Of a DNA stretch of 18,887 nt, positions 6,509 through 13,680 are shown piece by piece. The notes beneath the pieces were generated by a model. It was not told where the DNA came from. It worked only from the letters and a program-made list of their open reading frames with translations, and did not search any database. The position numbers were made by a program, and so were the translations under genes. Source of the stretch: Rickettsiales bacterium (GTDB lineage Bacteria > Pseudomonadota > Alphaproteobacteria > Rs-D84); contig JAISGC010000064.1 in the NCBI GenBank assembly GCA_031263295.1, positions 1 through 18,887 of the forward strand. Direction: 5' to 3'. Every line of letters starts with the position of its first letter. Within the stretch, counting starts at the first letter, position 1.

Positions 6509-7253
6509 AATAATCGGGCGCGGAGCCTGGGGCGGCGCCTTGGCCGCATTGGTCGAACGCGGCGGGCATAAGGTCGGCATAGGCGGCGATTTGATTTTAA
6601 TCGCAGTGCCGAGTGCGAACTTTCGCGAGGCCGCGCGCGCAATCGTCGACAAAACGCGGCCGGTAATTATTTGCACCAAGGGGATGGAGGGCGAATTGTT
6701 TATGTCTGAAATCTTGGCGGCGGAGGGCTTTTCGCGCTTCGGTGTCTTGTCCGGTCCGCAGTTCGCGAGCGAGGTCGCGGCCGGATTGCCCACGGGCAGC
6801 ACGCTCGCGGGCGACGATGAAATCATCCGGCTTGGCCGCGCGGCATTGGGCGAGTTCTATTTGGAGACGACCGACGATGTGATAGGCGTCGAGGTCTGCG
6901 GCTGCGGCAAGAACGCCGCCGCCATCGCCGCCGGATTTTACAGCGTCCGCGCCCGCGGCGAAAACGAGCGCGCAATGATGTTGTCGCGGGCATGGCGCGA
7001 GGTCGCGGATTTCGGCCGGGCAATCGGCGCGCGCACCGAGACATTTTTAACTCTCGCCGGGACGGGCGATTTGTTTTTATCCGCGACGAGCACGACCAGC
7101 CGGAATTACTCCGAGGGCGTGGCCCTGGCCAAAGGCGCCGTCGCGACGGGCACTATCGAGGGCATTCCGGCATTGCACGGAATCGTCCGCCGCGCGGCCG
7201 CGCTCGGCATCCCGACGCCGGTTTTGGCATCAATCGAAGGGCTGATAAAATGA
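6498..7253 (+). CDS. gpsA: Glycerol-3-phosphate dehydrogenase [NAD(P)+], unusually short
   Basis: 251 residues from ATG 6498, preceded by GGAGG at a good distance; usual length is about 320-340. GpsA reduces dihydroxyacetone phosphate to sn-glycerol-3-phosphate for phospholipid synthesis. Seen: the Rossmann start EIIGRGAWGGALA (GxGxxG), LILIAVPSANFR, the CTKGME strand, SGPQFASE (85-92), catalytic Lys K138 in CGKNAAAIAAG, and LTLAGTGDLFLSATSTTSRNY (185-204). Compared with typical members, the segment between the first beta-alpha-beta unit and the DLILIAVPS strand is almost absent: about 45 residues are missing after HKVGIGG. The C-terminus also ends early. These reductions may alter cofactor binding. 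It overlaps folD and the next small ORF (ATGA). Confidence 0.9.
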   Translation: MQVEIIGRGAWGGALAALVERGGHKVGIGGDLILIAVPSANFREAARAIVDKTRPVIICTKGMEGELFMSEILAAEGFSRFGVLSGPQFASEVAAGLPTGSTLAGDDEIIRLGRAALGEFYLETTDDVIGVEVCGCGKNAAAIAAGFYSVRARGENERAMMLSRAWREVADFGRAIGARTETFLTLAGTGDLFLSATSTTSRNYSEGVALAKGAVATGTIEGIPALHGIVRRAAALGIPTPVLASIEGLIK

Positions 7254-7465
7254 TAAGACTTCATTGCGGCGACAAATGCGTTCTGATACGCCAATCCAAG
7301 CGCGGCGCGGCGGGCGAGCCCGTCGAATGCGTGCGCGCGCGGAACCGATGGGCCGAAATGCAGGACATCGACGGGCGCCGCTTTATGATAAACGACGCGT
7401 GGTTCCGCCAAAACAAGGCCTCTCTGTTCCAAATTACGATTGACAACGCGCGAAGTTCGTTGTAA
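7250..7465 (+). CDS. Small hypothetical protein coupled to gpsA
   Basis: 71 residues, starting at ATG 7250 within ATGA, so its start overlaps the gpsA stop codon by 4 bp. This overlap is the main reason for the start choice; the frame is open further upstream, but inside gpsA. It is rich in Arg with paired Cys (CGDKC near the N-terminus and VECVRAR mid-way), and ends RRFMINDAWFRQNKASLFQITIDNARSSL. It reads as a small basic cytoplasmic protein with about three strands and a helix. I do not recognise a family. GC content matches gpsA, so it belongs to the chromosome and not to the element that begins about 45 bp later. Confidence 0.65.
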   Translation: MIRLHCGDKCVLIRQSKRGAAGEPVECVRARNRWAEMQDIDGRRFMINDAWFRQNKASLFQITIDNARSSL

Positions 7466-7478
7466 TCTTGGCCCCGCC

Positions 7479-7516
7479 GCGGGCGTAGTATAATGGCTAA
7501 TATGCAAGCCTTCCAA
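7479..7516 (+). tRNA. 5' half of tRNA-Gly(UCC), interrupted in the anticodon loop
   Basis: The parts are in register: acceptor strand GCGGGCG (7479-7485), TA, D-stem GTAT (7488-7491), D-loop AATGGCTA, D-stem ATAT (7500-7503), G, 5' anticodon strand CAAGC (7505-7509) and anticodon loop CTTCCAA with anticodon TCC (7510-7516). The expected GCTTG strand, variable loop, T-arm (TTCGA) and CGCCCGC acceptor strand do not follow, and I find none of them nearby. The sequence becomes AT-rich at 7517, just before the integrase gene. This is the signature of an element inserted at an anticodon-loop crossover, although such events normally restore the tRNA on this side. Confidence 0.8.
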
Positions 7517-7638
7517 TTAAACAATCAACGGCTTTCTGCGATTTCTTCTTCCTTTACCAAACTTTGTATTTTCCCTTGATTTCCGGGGCTTATACCTTTG
7601 CTATCCTTTATTTAATGTGAATATATTTTTATTCGCCG

Positions 7639-7658
7639 GGTTAGCCATAGGTTAGCCA
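7639..7658. repeat. Direct repeat of GGTTAGCCA, possible integrase/excisionase arm site
   Basis: GGTTAGCCA occurs at 7639-7647 and 7650-7658, an 11-bp period (about one helical turn), between the attachment site and int. Such phased repeats are typical of arm-type sites for tyrosine recombinases or Xis binding sites. A TATAAT at 7681-7686 downstream may be the int promoter -10. The remainder of 7517-7733 shows no gene. Confidence 0.45.
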
Positions 7659-7733
7659 CAGATTCATTATAGGCTCTCTATATAATATACATAATGACCT
7701 ATACCGGCGACGGAGCCGCAACGGAATATTTTT

Positions 7734-8924
7734 ATGCCCAAACCAACAAATACGAAGTTTAATTTTACAGAGGCGAGCATTGCCGCCCTACCATTCGCCG
7801 ACCACGGAATGCGGTATATTGCGTATGATACAAGCACCAAAAACTTGATTATTCGTGTGGGCGAAAAATCCAAGATTTATTATTTGGTAAAAAAGGTCAA
7901 TGGGCGCGTCTTGTATGTCCGGCTTGATGATGCCACCAGTATAAGCGTCAAAGATGCCCGCGCCGCCGTTGGTGAAACCAAAGAAATAATTCGTGGTGGT
8001 AAAAACCCGAATGACGAAAAAAATAAAATCCGACAGGATATAACAATTAAAGAGTTTTTTGACGAGTTTTATTGGCCGAATCACTCAAAATATAAGAAAA
8101 AAACTTCGCAAAAAATAGATGAGGTTGTTATGCGGCTTCATATTCCGCCGGAAATTAAACGGCGCAAGATGCTTGATATATCGCGCGGCGATATTGTCCG
8201 TATGCATCAAAAGTTATGCGGGGAAAAAGGAATATACACGGCGAATCATTCCCTAAAACTGATAAGGCAGTTGTATTATAAGGCAATTGACTGGGATTGG
8301 GTCGGCACAAATCCGGCAATGCGGGTAAAAATGTTCAAGGAAACTCAACGCGACCGGTTCTTGAAAGAGGACGAGTTTCCGCGATTTTTCAATGCGCTGG
8401 CCGACGAGCCAAATATAATGTTCCGCAACTTCGTTTTGCTTTCATTATTCGTGGGGCAGCGGCGTCGCAATATGCAATCTATACGCTGGGCGGATATAAA
8501 CTTCGAGCGGCGTGTATTGTATATCCCCGAAACAAAAACTGGGGAACCGCAAGCGGCCCATTTGCCCGACCAAGCCATAACCATATTGCGAGAAATGGAA
8601 AAATCAAAAATCAGCGAGTGGATATTTCCAAGTGCAAGATCCGCCAGCGGACATCTTGAAGGCCCCGAGCCTCTGTGGAGAGCATTATTGAAGCGCGCGG
8701 GAATTGAAAATCTGCGTATGCACGACTTGCGTCGGACATTCGCAAGTTATCAAGCCATAACCGGCTCGTCGCATGAAATCATCGGAAAAGCCCTCGGCGA
8801 TAAATCCCCCGCCGTCATTCCAATTTATGCCCGCCTAACAGAAAATCCGGTGCGCAACAGCATCCAAAATGCGGCCGATAAAATGCTGACTTTGGCGAAG
8901 CCTGCCACTAGCGATAAAAAATAA
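7734..8924 (+). CDS. Tyrosine recombinase / integrase
   Basis: 396 residues. The N-terminal part (residues 1-95) has the DUF4102-like arm-binding fold seen in tRNA-targeting integrases (FTEASIAALP, then IRVGEKSKIYYLV, then KDARAAVGE). A SAM-like core-binding domain follows (about 100-200), then the catalytic domain (about 205-385). Catalytic residues: R243 in GQRRRNM, K268 in the beta-hairpin ETKTGE, H330 and R333 in HDLRRTFAS, and nucleophile Y365 in PIYARL. The position usually His or Trp in LGHKS is Asp here (D356 in ALGDKS), an uncommon substitution. It would catalyse integration and excision at the tRNA-Gly anticodon loop next to it. The ATG is preceded by a weak purine stretch (ACGGA). 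Confidence 0.95.
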   Translation: MPKPTNTKFNFTEASIAALPFADHGMRYIAYDTSTKNLIIRVGEKSKIYYLVKKVNGRVLYVRLDDATSISVKDARAAVGETKEIIRGGKNPNDEKNKIRQDITIKEFFDEFYWPNHSKYKKKTSQKIDEVVMRLHIPPEIKRRKMLDISRGDIVRMHQKLCGEKGIYTANHSLKLIRQLYYKAIDWDWVGTNPAMRVKMFKETQRDRFLKEDEFPRFFNALADEPNIMFRNFVLLSLFVGQRRRNMQSIRWADINFERRVLYIPETKTGEPQAAHLPDQAITILREMEKSKISEWIFPSARSASGHLEGPEPLWRALLKRAGIENLRMHDLRRTFASYQAITGSSHEIIGKALGDKSPAVIPIYARLTENPVRNSIQNAADKMLTLAKPATSDKK

Positions 8925-8968
8925 TTTTTTCCGACCTCGCTTTCTATATCCACAAAAAGGATGCCGAA

Positions 8969-9157
8969 ATGCAAGATTTTATAACAACGAAAGAATTAGC
9001 CGCGATGCTGAAAATCAAAACCAACACCATAGAACGCTGGCGGACAATGCGGGAATGCCCTATCCCATGGACGAACATTCGGCGCCGCGTTCTATATGCC
9101 TTGTCTGATGTCCAAGCCTATCTGAATAGTCAAAAACGCGATAGAGTTATGGCATAA
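8969..9157 (+). CDS. AlpA/MerR-like helix-turn-helix excisionase
   Basis: 62 residues with a strong ribosome binding site (AAAAAGGA) before the ATG. The sequence is a winged helix-turn-helix of the AlpA/excisionase type: FITTKELAAMLKIKTNTIERWR, a short wing (IRRRVLYALSDVQAYL) and a basic tail. Position 44 bp after int on the same strand, and its size, fit a recombination directionality factor that bends the attachment site and favours excision. It could also act as a transcription regulator of int. Confidence 0.85.
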   Translation: MQDFITTKELAAMLKIKTNTIERWRTMRECPIPWTNIRRRVLYALSDVQAYLNSQKRDRVMA

Positions 9158-9183
9158 AAGCCACTTGTCATACCTACCAATTG

Positions 9184-9212
9184 CCGCGAAATCCTTGGAA
9201 TCGCGGTTTTTT
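9184..9212 (+). terminator. Rho-independent terminator after int-xis
   Basis: CCGCGA (9184-9189) pairs with TCGCGG (9201-9206), with inner TCC/GGA pairing, followed by six T (9207-9212). It is 26 bp after the excisionase stop and separates int-xis from the next operon. Confidence 0.75.
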
Positions 9213-9237
9213 CATATCCATGGCGCGAATAAAAAAA

Positions 9238-9266
9238 TTGGAGTAAAAGCGGTAAAAAAATAGAGT
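9238..9266 (+). promoter_or_regulatory. Promoter-like box pair, copy 1 (shared with 15187-15215)
   Basis: TTGGAG(T) at 9238 and TAGAGT at 9261-9266, 17 bp apart, preceded by an A-rich tract. The same two boxes at the same spacing precede the plus-strand clamp-loader-like operon. They read as a variant -35/-10 pair or as a binding site for a regulator encoded by the element. Confidence 0.5.
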
Positions 9267-9294
9267 TCTATTTTCCGTGCGTGAATATATCGGT

Positions 9295-9639
9295 ATGAAA
9301 AACATAAACTGCGAACTTCGCAAAATGCTGGCCGCCTCGACCAGCGACCTTGAAAAGGCCGTCTTGGAAGAATGCCTTTCCGAAACAGAACCAGAATGCT
9401 TTATCGACGGCGTTCTCAAATGGGGCTGCGTATCTGGAAGTGTCGGCTCACTCATATATTATTCTGATACCCACAAGTTCTATGACAAGCATTATTGCGA
9501 AATCGAGGAACTGCGGGAAGATTATGAAAATAATAACGGCATCCCGATTAAAATTACAGGGGACTTGAAAAATTATTTGGCGTGGTTCGCGTTCGAAGAA
9601 ACCCTATATCGAATTGCTGGAAAGATTGGAATTGTATAA
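9295..9639 (+). CDS. Small phage-type hypothetical protein
   Basis: 114 residues from ATG 9295; a GTG six codons upstream (9277) is an alternative and is closer to the promoter-like -10. The central motif GCVSGSVGSLIYYSDTHKFY followed by DKHYCEIEEL and an acidic stretch resembles a small uncharacterised family seen in phages and plasmids (I think of DUF7222, from memory and not verified). The acidic, helical character suggests a protein-interaction factor. Its stop codon overlaps the start of the dual-AAA+ gene by one base (TAATG), so the two are translationally coupled and probably partner each other. Confidence 0.7.
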   Translation: MKNINCELRKMLAASTSDLEKAVLEECLSETEPECFIDGVLKWGCVSGSVGSLIYYSDTHKFYDKHYCEIEELREDYENNNGIPIKITGDLKNYLAWFAFEETLYRIAGKIGIV

Positions 9640-11678
9640 TGAGAAAAACGGAAGATCAAAAAATCGTATCTTTTTATCTTGGTCGAATTGCCAAGGCGAA
9701 CCTGCCCAACTATCAACTATCGGGCGTTTTTGATTGGATTGAAAAAAACGAAATGGATATTTTCGGAAAACCTCTGCAAAATATGCTTTCTAATCCGGAG
9801 CCGGAAACCCGACAAAACAAAATCCAGAGAATACTAACAAGAGCCAACCGCCCCAATTCTACCCCGCTAATAACAAGAGGGGATTTGATGCGATTGTTTC
9901 CAGAAGTCCCGCGCCCGAGTGGAAACTTTACCAAGCGTATAGATTTTATTGAACGCATATTTAAGTTAAACGAAGTAGAATCCGAGTTTATTGCGTTGGT
10001 CGTGCTTTCCAATCTGTCCGGATTTTTAGAAAGTTTTTTATCGGATGCTTTTGGCCGTATTTCTTTTTTCGCTAAAAAGAATCTGCCCGCAATCTCGGCA
10101 ATGTTGAATATGTCCGTTGCGCGTGCTGAAATGATTTTCGATACAGGCAATAATCTTTTCACCAAAGGGCTTTGCGAGGTATCGAGGTATGGTGATGATG
10201 TCGGCCCAAGCCATAAAATCATAAAAATCATTCATACAAATGCAACCAGTATTGACGATTTTCGTTCCATTATTTTAGAGGAACGCGGCAAGGCGAAATT
10301 ATCAAAATCCGATTTCCCGCACCTATCAAACGAAATTGACTATATAGAAAAATTGCTCGGTTCTGCTTTATCCCAAAAAGAGAAAGGCATAAACATTCTG
10401 CTCTATGGCCAACCGGGAACCGGTAAAACCGAAATTGCAAAAACCATATCAAAAGACATCGGCGCGAATATTTATCTTTTGTCCGAAAATAAAAAAGATG
10501 AAAGCAGGAACGACCGCATTTCCGAATTGTGCATGGCCAAGGCAATCTTGGAAAACGAACCAAATAATATAATCCTAATGGATGAAATCGAGGACATCTT
10601 TTATAAAGAGAAATGGCAGCATTCCAAGATTTTCTTTAATCGCCTGCTGGAAAAGAACGATACCCCTATAATATGGATTAGCAACGACATCCGCGCAATT
10701 TATCCGGCATTCATAAGACGATTTTCATATGCGTTAGAGGTCAAAGTTCCGCCGCATGGCACCCGTGAGAAGATATGGAAAAACCTAGCCGCCAAAAACA
10801 AGGTAAAACTGGCGACCGCAGAATTGAAAGACCTTGGGCAAAAGTATAAAGTGGCGCCGGCGTTCGCCGAAACTGCCTTGCGCTCCGCGCGGCTCGTAAA
10901 AGACAATTCCGCAATAGAAAGAACATTGAAAAGTTTGGAAACCGCGACCGGCATTTGCACCGGAAAAAGAATCAGAGAACACCATAATCTAGAAACCAAC
11001 TTCAATACTGAATTGCTAAATACCGATACCGACTTGCGGGTTTTGACTGATAAAATTATAAAAGGGCAAATCCGCAAGTTTTCCATGTGTCTATTCGGAG
11101 CGCCGGGAACAGGAAAGTCGGCCTATGCCTGCTATCTTGCAAAAACTATGGGATTGGAAGTGATACATAAGCGGGCTTCTGATTTGATTAGTCCGTATGT
11201 CGGACAATCGGAGCAAAATATAGCCGCAGCATTCGCAGAGGCAAAAAACGCCGAAGCCGTCCTTGTTATAGACGAAGCCGATACATTCTTGCACGACAGA
11301 AACCAAGCCCAGCGTTCGTGGGAAGTATCGCTCGTGAACGAGATGCTAACGCAAATGGAGAGCCACAATCATCCGTTCATTTGCACTACCAACCTAATGG
11401 ATAAACTGGACGCGGCATCATTGCGTCGTTTTACATTCAAGGTCAAATATACTTTTCTAACCAAAGAGCAAGTCAAAATCGCCCTCAAAACATTTTTTGA
11501 TTTGTCAGATGCGCTGGAAATAGACGACTTGTCCGCCTTGACGCCGGGCGACTTTGCGGTCGTTAAAAATCGCGCCGAGATTTTGGCCATAAAAGACGCT
11601 GACGAAATTATAAGAATGTTAAAACAAGAGCAGAATGCTAAAAAACTGCCGCCCCGACATATAGGTTTCGGTCGGTAA
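9639..11678 (+). CDS. Protein with two AAA+ ATPase modules
   Basis: 679 residues from ATG 9639, chosen because it overlaps the upstream stop in TAATG. An all-helical N-terminal region of about 230 residues precedes module 1: Walker A GQPGTGKT (257-264), Walker B ILMDEIED (D315, E316), sensor-1-like WISND, and an Arg pair in FIRRFSYAL. Module 2: Walker A GAPGTGKS (487-494), Walker B VLVIDEAD (D545, E546), sensor-1 CTTN, and LRRF. Both look catalytically competent. The second module has the pore-loop-like stretch SPYVGQSEQNI typical of Cdc48/FtsH/katanin-type AAA proteins, which thread or remodel protein substrates. I infer a remodelling or unfolding ATPase acting on the element's own complex or on a host or phage target. 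A defence or replication role is possible. The beta-CASP gene 54 bp downstream is likely in the same transcript. Confidence 0.88.
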   Translation: MRKTEDQKIVSFYLGRIAKANLPNYQLSGVFDWIEKNEMDIFGKPLQNMLSNPEPETRQNKIQRILTRANRPNSTPLITRGDLMRLFPEVPRPSGNFTKRIDFIERIFKLNEVESEFIALVVLSNLSGFLESFLSDAFGRISFFAKKNLPAISAMLNMSVARAEMIFDTGNNLFTKGLCEVSRYGDDVGPSHKIIKIIHTNATSIDDFRSIILEERGKAKLSKSDFPHLSNEIDYIEKLLGSALSQKEKGINILLYGQPGTGKTEIAKTISKDIGANIYLLSENKKDESRNDRISELCMAKAILENEPNNIILMDEIEDIFYKEKWQHSKIFFNRLLEKNDTPIIWISNDIRAIYPAFIRRFSYALEVKVPPHGTREKIWKNLAAKNKVKLATAELKDLGQKYKVAPAFAETALRSARLVKDNSAIERTLKSLETATGICTGKRIREHHNLETNFNTELLNTDTDLRVLTDKIIKGQIRKFSMCLFGAPGTGKSAYACYLAKTMGLEVIHKRASDLISPYVGQSEQNIAAAFAEAKNAEAVLVIDEADTFLHDRNQAQRSWEVSLVNEMLTQMESHNHPFICTTNLMDKLDAASLRRFTFKVKYTFLTKEQVKIALKTFFDLSDALEIDDLSALTPGDFAVVKNRAEILAIKDADEIIRMLKQEQNAKKLPPRHIGFGR

Positions 11679-11732
11679 AATACACGCTTTCGTAAATGAA
11701 TCTTTTTTTCGATATAAAAGGAGTTTTCATTT

Positions 11733-12980
11733 ATGGAAGTTCGGATTTTAAGGGGAACCAAAGAAATCGGCGGCTCGTGCGTAGAGGTTTCATCTGGCGG
11801 GGAGCGTATAATTCTGGATATAGGCCTGCCGCTCGATACAAAAGAAGCAGATGTTTCAATGATTCCGGAAATAAAAGGAATCTTGCAAAAGACAGGCGAC
11901 CTAAAAGGGGTAATCGTTTCGCATTACCACCAAGACCATAGCGGGTTATTGCCTTTTATAGACCAATCGATTCCGGTGGCAATGGGAACAGCCGCCCGAA
12001 ACATTATGAATGCCGGCGCATATTTCCAGAAAAAGGACTATACCCTAAAAGATTATACACCGCTGGAAAATCAAAAAACTATCTATATGGGAAAGTTCAA
12101 GATAACGCCATATATTGTCGACCATTCCGCCTATGATGCCTATGCGCTTTTAATCGAGGCCGATGGTAAGAAATTATTTTACAGCGGCGATCTGCGCGCC
12201 CACGGCAGAAAGGCCAAATTATTCGACCAGTTGCTATATCGTGTTCCGAAAGGTGTTGATTGTATGCTTTTAGAGGGCTCTTCCCTTGGCAGGTTGAATG
12301 AGGAATCGACATTCCAAACCGAGGACGAGATAGAGGATAAACTGATTGACGAGTTCCATAAATCAAAAGGCGTTGCGCTGGTGGTCGTATCCGGCCAAAA
12401 CATCGACCGCATCGTGTCATTGTATAGGGCGGCCAAAAGAACAGGAAAAGAACTTGTCCTTGACCCCTATGTTGTCGAATCTTTGCGGGCAACCGGCAAT
12501 GAAAAAATCCCTCAATACAACTGGCCCCATATCAAGATTTATATTCCGGAATGGGAACGCGCCCATATTGCCAAAACAAGGAAGTTTGACCTGTTAGAGG
12601 ATTATAAATCCAACCGCGTCTTTCTGGACTACATCGAGAAAAACGCAAGAAATATAGTCATGTTTTTCCGTCCGTCAATGACAATGGATTTGGAGCAACA
12701 GCCGGAAACAATGCAAAAAGCATCCTGCATTTATTCCATGTGGGAAGGATATTTATTTGATGAAACCGGCATGCAACTCCGAGAGTTTCTGGATAAATAT
12801 AAAATCGGAATGTCCTTTATCCATACATCCGGCCACGCCGATATACCAACCCTAAAAAAATTGGTGGAAGCGCTCAATCCAAAGCAAGTTATCCCGATTC
12901 ATACATTCGAGGCCGAAAAATACCCCGATTTATTTCCGAATGTGGCGATAAAACAGGATGGTGAATGGTTTAGTGTTTAA
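11733..12980 (+). CDS. RNase J-like metallo-beta-lactamase / beta-CASP protein
   Basis: 415 residues with a good ribosome binding site (AAAAGGAG). The metallo-beta-lactamase zinc motifs are complete: G-T-K-E-I-G-G start, HYHQDH (H64, H66, D68, H69), H131 in VDHSAYDA, and D153 in YSGDLR. A beta-CASP insert follows (about 180-350). The terminal motifs are HTSGHAD and PIHTF, where RNase J has the matching HxSGHA and PxHGE. The RNase J C-terminal dimerisation domain (usual total about 550) is lacking. Members of this group are 5'-3' exo- and endonucleases on RNA, sometimes DNA. Its place behind a dual-AAA+ ATPase suggests a nuclease-ATPase pair. A second, related protein is encoded at the right edge of the window. 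Confidence 0.9.
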   Translation: MEVRILRGTKEIGGSCVEVSSGGERIILDIGLPLDTKEADVSMIPEIKGILQKTGDLKGVIVSHYHQDHSGLLPFIDQSIPVAMGTAARNIMNAGAYFQKKDYTLKDYTPLENQKTIYMGKFKITPYIVDHSAYDAYALLIEADGKKLFYSGDLRAHGRKAKLFDQLLYRVPKGVDCMLLEGSSLGRLNEESTFQTEDEIEDKLIDEFHKSKGVALVVVSGQNIDRIVSLYRAAKRTGKELVLDPYVVESLRATGNEKIPQYNWPHIKIYIPEWERAHIAKTRKFDLLEDYKSNRVFLDYIEKNARNIVMFFRPSMTMDLEQQPETMQKASCIYSMWEGYLFDETGMQLREFLDKYKIGMSFIHTSGHADIPTLKKLVEALNPKQVIPIHTFEAEKYPDLFPNVAIKQDGEWFSV

Positions 12981-13199
12981 TTCGTGATAAAACTTTATAA
13001 CCTCTCGATTTTCCTATATGATGTAATAGCAGGCATATACATTTCCAAAAGTGTTTCTTAAAGTTCTATTTGTTGCTATTATAATAATAACCCATATATC
13101 AATGGGAAATTATAATATTAAAAAAGGGGGGCAATCGAGGTCTTGAATCTAACCCCGCCCGAATGGTTATTGAAAGTTTTTATCGGGATTTTCATAGTT
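12981..13199. other. Convergent intergenic region holding one arm of the inverted repeat
   Basis: The AT-rich gap lies between two convergent genes. It contains a CCCAT/ATGGG mini-hairpin (13091-13105), palindromic TTATAAT tracts, and the outer repeat arm at 13127-13194. No open reading frame of any length is supported, and no clear terminator with a T-run is seen for the upstream gene. Confidence 0.5.
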
Positions 13200-13680
13200 T
13201 CACTTGTGAACGATTTTCCTATTCTTGAATCTTGGCGATGATATGGAAATAAATCCCCCGTCAGATTTATCCAATACAAAGTTTTTCATATTTACCAACT
13301 CATTTAATTCTCTCAAAAACATATGCCAATCGGCATCCGTTTTTATAGAATAAAAACTGATAAACTCAATCAAACAATCCCATGCTTTATGCGCATTCAA
13401 TCTCAAAGATTTAACTTTCGCCTCAAACGCATTTATCATGCTTTTTATCATATCCGGCTTGAAATAATGAAACTCCGTTTTTATATCAACCTCTTCCCCG
13501 CGCATCTTGAATCCAATGAATAAAGCAAACTCTTTAATTAAATCGTGCTTTTCTTTCGGGCTTTCCGGAACAATATCAACAATCTTGAAAATATCAGATT
13601 CTAATCCTCCCGTGAAAATCCCGATAAAAACTTTCAATAACCATTCGGGCGGGGTTAGATTCAAGACCTCGATTGCCCCC
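13127..13680. repeat. 68-bp perfect inverted repeat bracketing the 3' third of the DnaX-like gene
   Basis: 13127-13194 is the exact reverse complement of 13613-13680, all 68 bases by hand comparison. The inner arm lies inside the minus-strand DnaX-like gene (codons 246-269). The outer arm begins 5 bp beyond its stop codon. The 418 bp between the arms contain exactly the last part of that gene and its stop. Matching ends abruptly at both sides. Confidence 0.9.

Noticed and set aside
7489..7494. TATAAT as a promoter -10 box
   Set aside because: It lies inside the D-arm of the tRNA-Gly 5' half, where this sequence is explained by tRNA structure.
7479..7733. Group I intron in the tRNA anticodon loop
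   Set aside because: No 3' exon (GCTTG, T-arm, CGCCCGC) follows within a plausible distance, and an integrase sits directly downstream.
9582..9638. Upstream extension of the dual-AAA+ gene
   Set aside because: The extension lies inside the preceding gene; the ATG at 9639 overlaps that gene's stop in TAATG, as in two other pairs here.
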